DNA from: an uncultured Saprospiraceae bacterium
GTDB lineage: Bacteria > Bacteroidota > Bacteroidia > Chitinophagales > Saprospiraceae
DNA length: 6,476 nucleotides
Reading direction: 5' to 3'
Assembly (NCBI GenBank): GCA_937864255.1
Contig: CALMIT010000578.1
Coordinates: 1 to 6,476 of the forward strand
A program made the position numbers and the translations under genes. Below the pieces are notes generated by a model, which was given only the letters and a program-made list of their open reading frames with translations, searched no databases and was not told the origin of the DNA. Shown piece after piece: positions 5,547 to 6,476 of this stretch. How positions within the stretch are numbered: the first letter of the stretch is position 1; each line of letters opens with the position of its first letter.

Positions 5547-6476
5547 ATGTTGGAAAGTTGGTTGTACCCTGTAAGCGCCGCCAAATTCAAGCATTTTAAA
5601 TATGCCCCACACCAGGCAGGCAGCAACGTAATCCCGTTTAAAAAGGAAATTCCGAAATTGCCGAAAGGCAGCGTAGCGCTGTTGGGGCTTGATGGCGAAA
5701 ATGCGAACGCTGTGCGCAAACACCTGTACGAGTTAGCTTTTCCTTTTAAAAACTTGAAACTGTACGACCTCGGAAATGTCCGTAAAAACGAGGAAAATTT
5801 CATTGCGCCGATTTTGCAGGAACTTTTGGAAGGCGGCGTGATTCCGGTTTTGATAGGCGGCGGGGAGCAATTGATGCTGAGCCAGTTTTACGCACACAAA
5901 GCCGTACAGTCTTCGGTAAATATGGCTTCGGTGGATGAGCGCATTCGTTATGTGACCGAAGAAGAATCCCATGAGGGTTTGCTGAATCAGATTTTTAAAA
6001 ACCGCCGCACGGGCTTGTTTCATTTTTCGGCTATCGGCTTTCAGTCTCACTTCACCGACCCGAGCATTTTGAACGTGCTGGAAAAAAGACATTTTGACTA
6101 TCTGCGTTTTGGAAAAATCAGGGAAGACATCACGCAGGTAGAACCTTTCATCCGCGACGCCGATTGCCTGACTTTTCACCTCTCTGCCCTCAAAGCTGCC
6201 GAAGCCCCGGCTCAGGAATTTCCCAGCCCCAATGGTTTTTTTGGAGAAGAAGCCTGCCAGGTGTGCAGATATGCCGGATTTAGCGACAAAATGCGCTCGT
6301 TTGGTATTTACGGCATGGATGCCAAAAAAGACAAAACGGGCTTGACCGCGCAGTTGACAGCACAAATGATCTGGTATTTTTTGGAAGGTGTGTACGTGCG
6401 CAAAAATGATTTTCCGGCTTCAACCGAAGGTCTGATAGAATACATCGTGGATTTGAAAGATCAGGAACATCCCGTT
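5547..6476 (+). CDS. Ureohydrolase-fold (arginase/formimidoylglutamase-like) protein with degenerate metal site, 3' end outside window
   Basis: The frame is open from ATG 5547 to the window end (310 codons, no stop). Relatives are usually named formimidoylglutamase or arginase family protein in Bacteroidota. Ureohydrolases use a two-manganese centre held by GG-x-H, D-x-H-x-D and D-x-D. Here the equivalents are GGGEQ (104-108, His to Glu), VDERIR (129-134, only D130 kept, the His and second Asp both Arg) and FHLSAL (210-215, both Asp lost). So one of six ligands remains and manganese-dependent hydrolysis is unlikely. The fold-level pattern is kept: strand GSVALLGLDG (41-50), VIPVLIGGG (98-106), RDADCLTFHLSALKAAE (203-219), SPNGFFGEEACQVCRYAG (227-244) and SDKMRSFGIYG (246-256). 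I recall these last blocks as conserved in Bacteroidota relatives, which suggests a retained non-hydrolytic function rather than decay. An in-frame ATG at 5475 would add 24 residues, but 5547 fits the usual family start and the promoter position. Confidence 0.85.
   Translation, partial: MLESWLYPVSAAKFKHFKYAPHQAGSNVIPFKKEIPKLPKGSVALLGLDGENANAVRKHLYELAFPFKNLKLYDLGNVRKNEENFIAPILQELLEGGVIPVLIGGGEQLMLSQFYAHKAVQSSVNMASVDERIRYVTEEESHEGLLNQIFKNRRTGLFHFSAIGFQSHFTDPSILNVLEKRHFDYLRFGKIREDITQVEPFIRDADCLTFHLSALKAAEAPAQEFPSPNGFFGEEACQVCRYAGFSDKMRSFGIYGMDAKKDKTGLTAQLTAQMIWYFLEGVYVRKNDFPASTEGLIEYIVDLKDQEHPV

Noticed and set aside
5516..6365. Minus-strand frames at 5516-5803, 5520-5723 and 5733-6365 (210 codons)
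   Set aside because: They are antisense to the ureohydrolase-like frame, which is open for 310 codons and aligns with a known family; the 210-codon product shows no motif.

Overview
The window looks like a chromosomal segment from a member of the Bacteroidota. Promoter-like elements match the Bacteroidota -7 box TAnnTTTG, and one has a well-spaced -33 TTTG. Start codons have A-rich or weak ribosome-binding regions. The RNase P RNA is a bacterial type with features I recall from this phylum, and the encoded proteins resemble Bacteroidota families: a very large multi-pass sensor kinase, a barrel-TSP3-OmpA outer membrane protein, and a 410-residue Glu/Leu/Phe/Val dehydrogenase. I see no insertion sequence, CRISPR array, tRNA or phage gene.

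Layout, left to right. (1) Bases 1-1710, minus strand: the first 570 codons of a large membrane sensor protein, probably a histidine kinase, whose 3' part lies outside the window. (2) Bases 1711-1917: a divergent control region with a perfect 12-bp inverted repeat carrying promoter-like boxes on both strands, then a long hairpin directly in front of rnpB. (3) Bases 1918-2355, plus strand: RNase P RNA, with both ends set by a 12-bp P1 helix. (4) Bases 2369-2405: a strong hairpin terminator shared with the convergent gene to its right. (5) Bases 2432-3901, minus: an OmpA-family outer membrane protein with its own promoter. (6) Bases 4114-5346, minus: an amino-acid dehydrogenase. (7) Bases 5347-5546: a divergent promoter region. 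(8) Bases 5547-6476, plus: a ureohydrolase-fold (arginase/formimidoylglutamase-like) protein that has lost five of the six metal ligands, truncated by the window end.

The two genes that run off the window (1 and 8) are both open to the edge and are among the most informative here. The genes look like separate transcription units rather than one operon. RNase P, the envelope protein and the dehydrogenase are housekeeping-type functions. The ureohydrolase-like protein sits divergently from the dehydrogenase, which superficially suggests glutamate or nitrogen metabolism, but its lost metal site argues against a hydrolase role.

I did not find an obviously new multi-gene system. The best leads are the degenerate ureohydrolase, the symmetrical promoter region, and the long hairpin in the likely rnpB leader. 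No stretch longer than 300 bases lacks a gene; the intergenic gaps are about 200 bases (1711-1917, 3902-4113, 5347-5546) and 76 bases (2356-2431).
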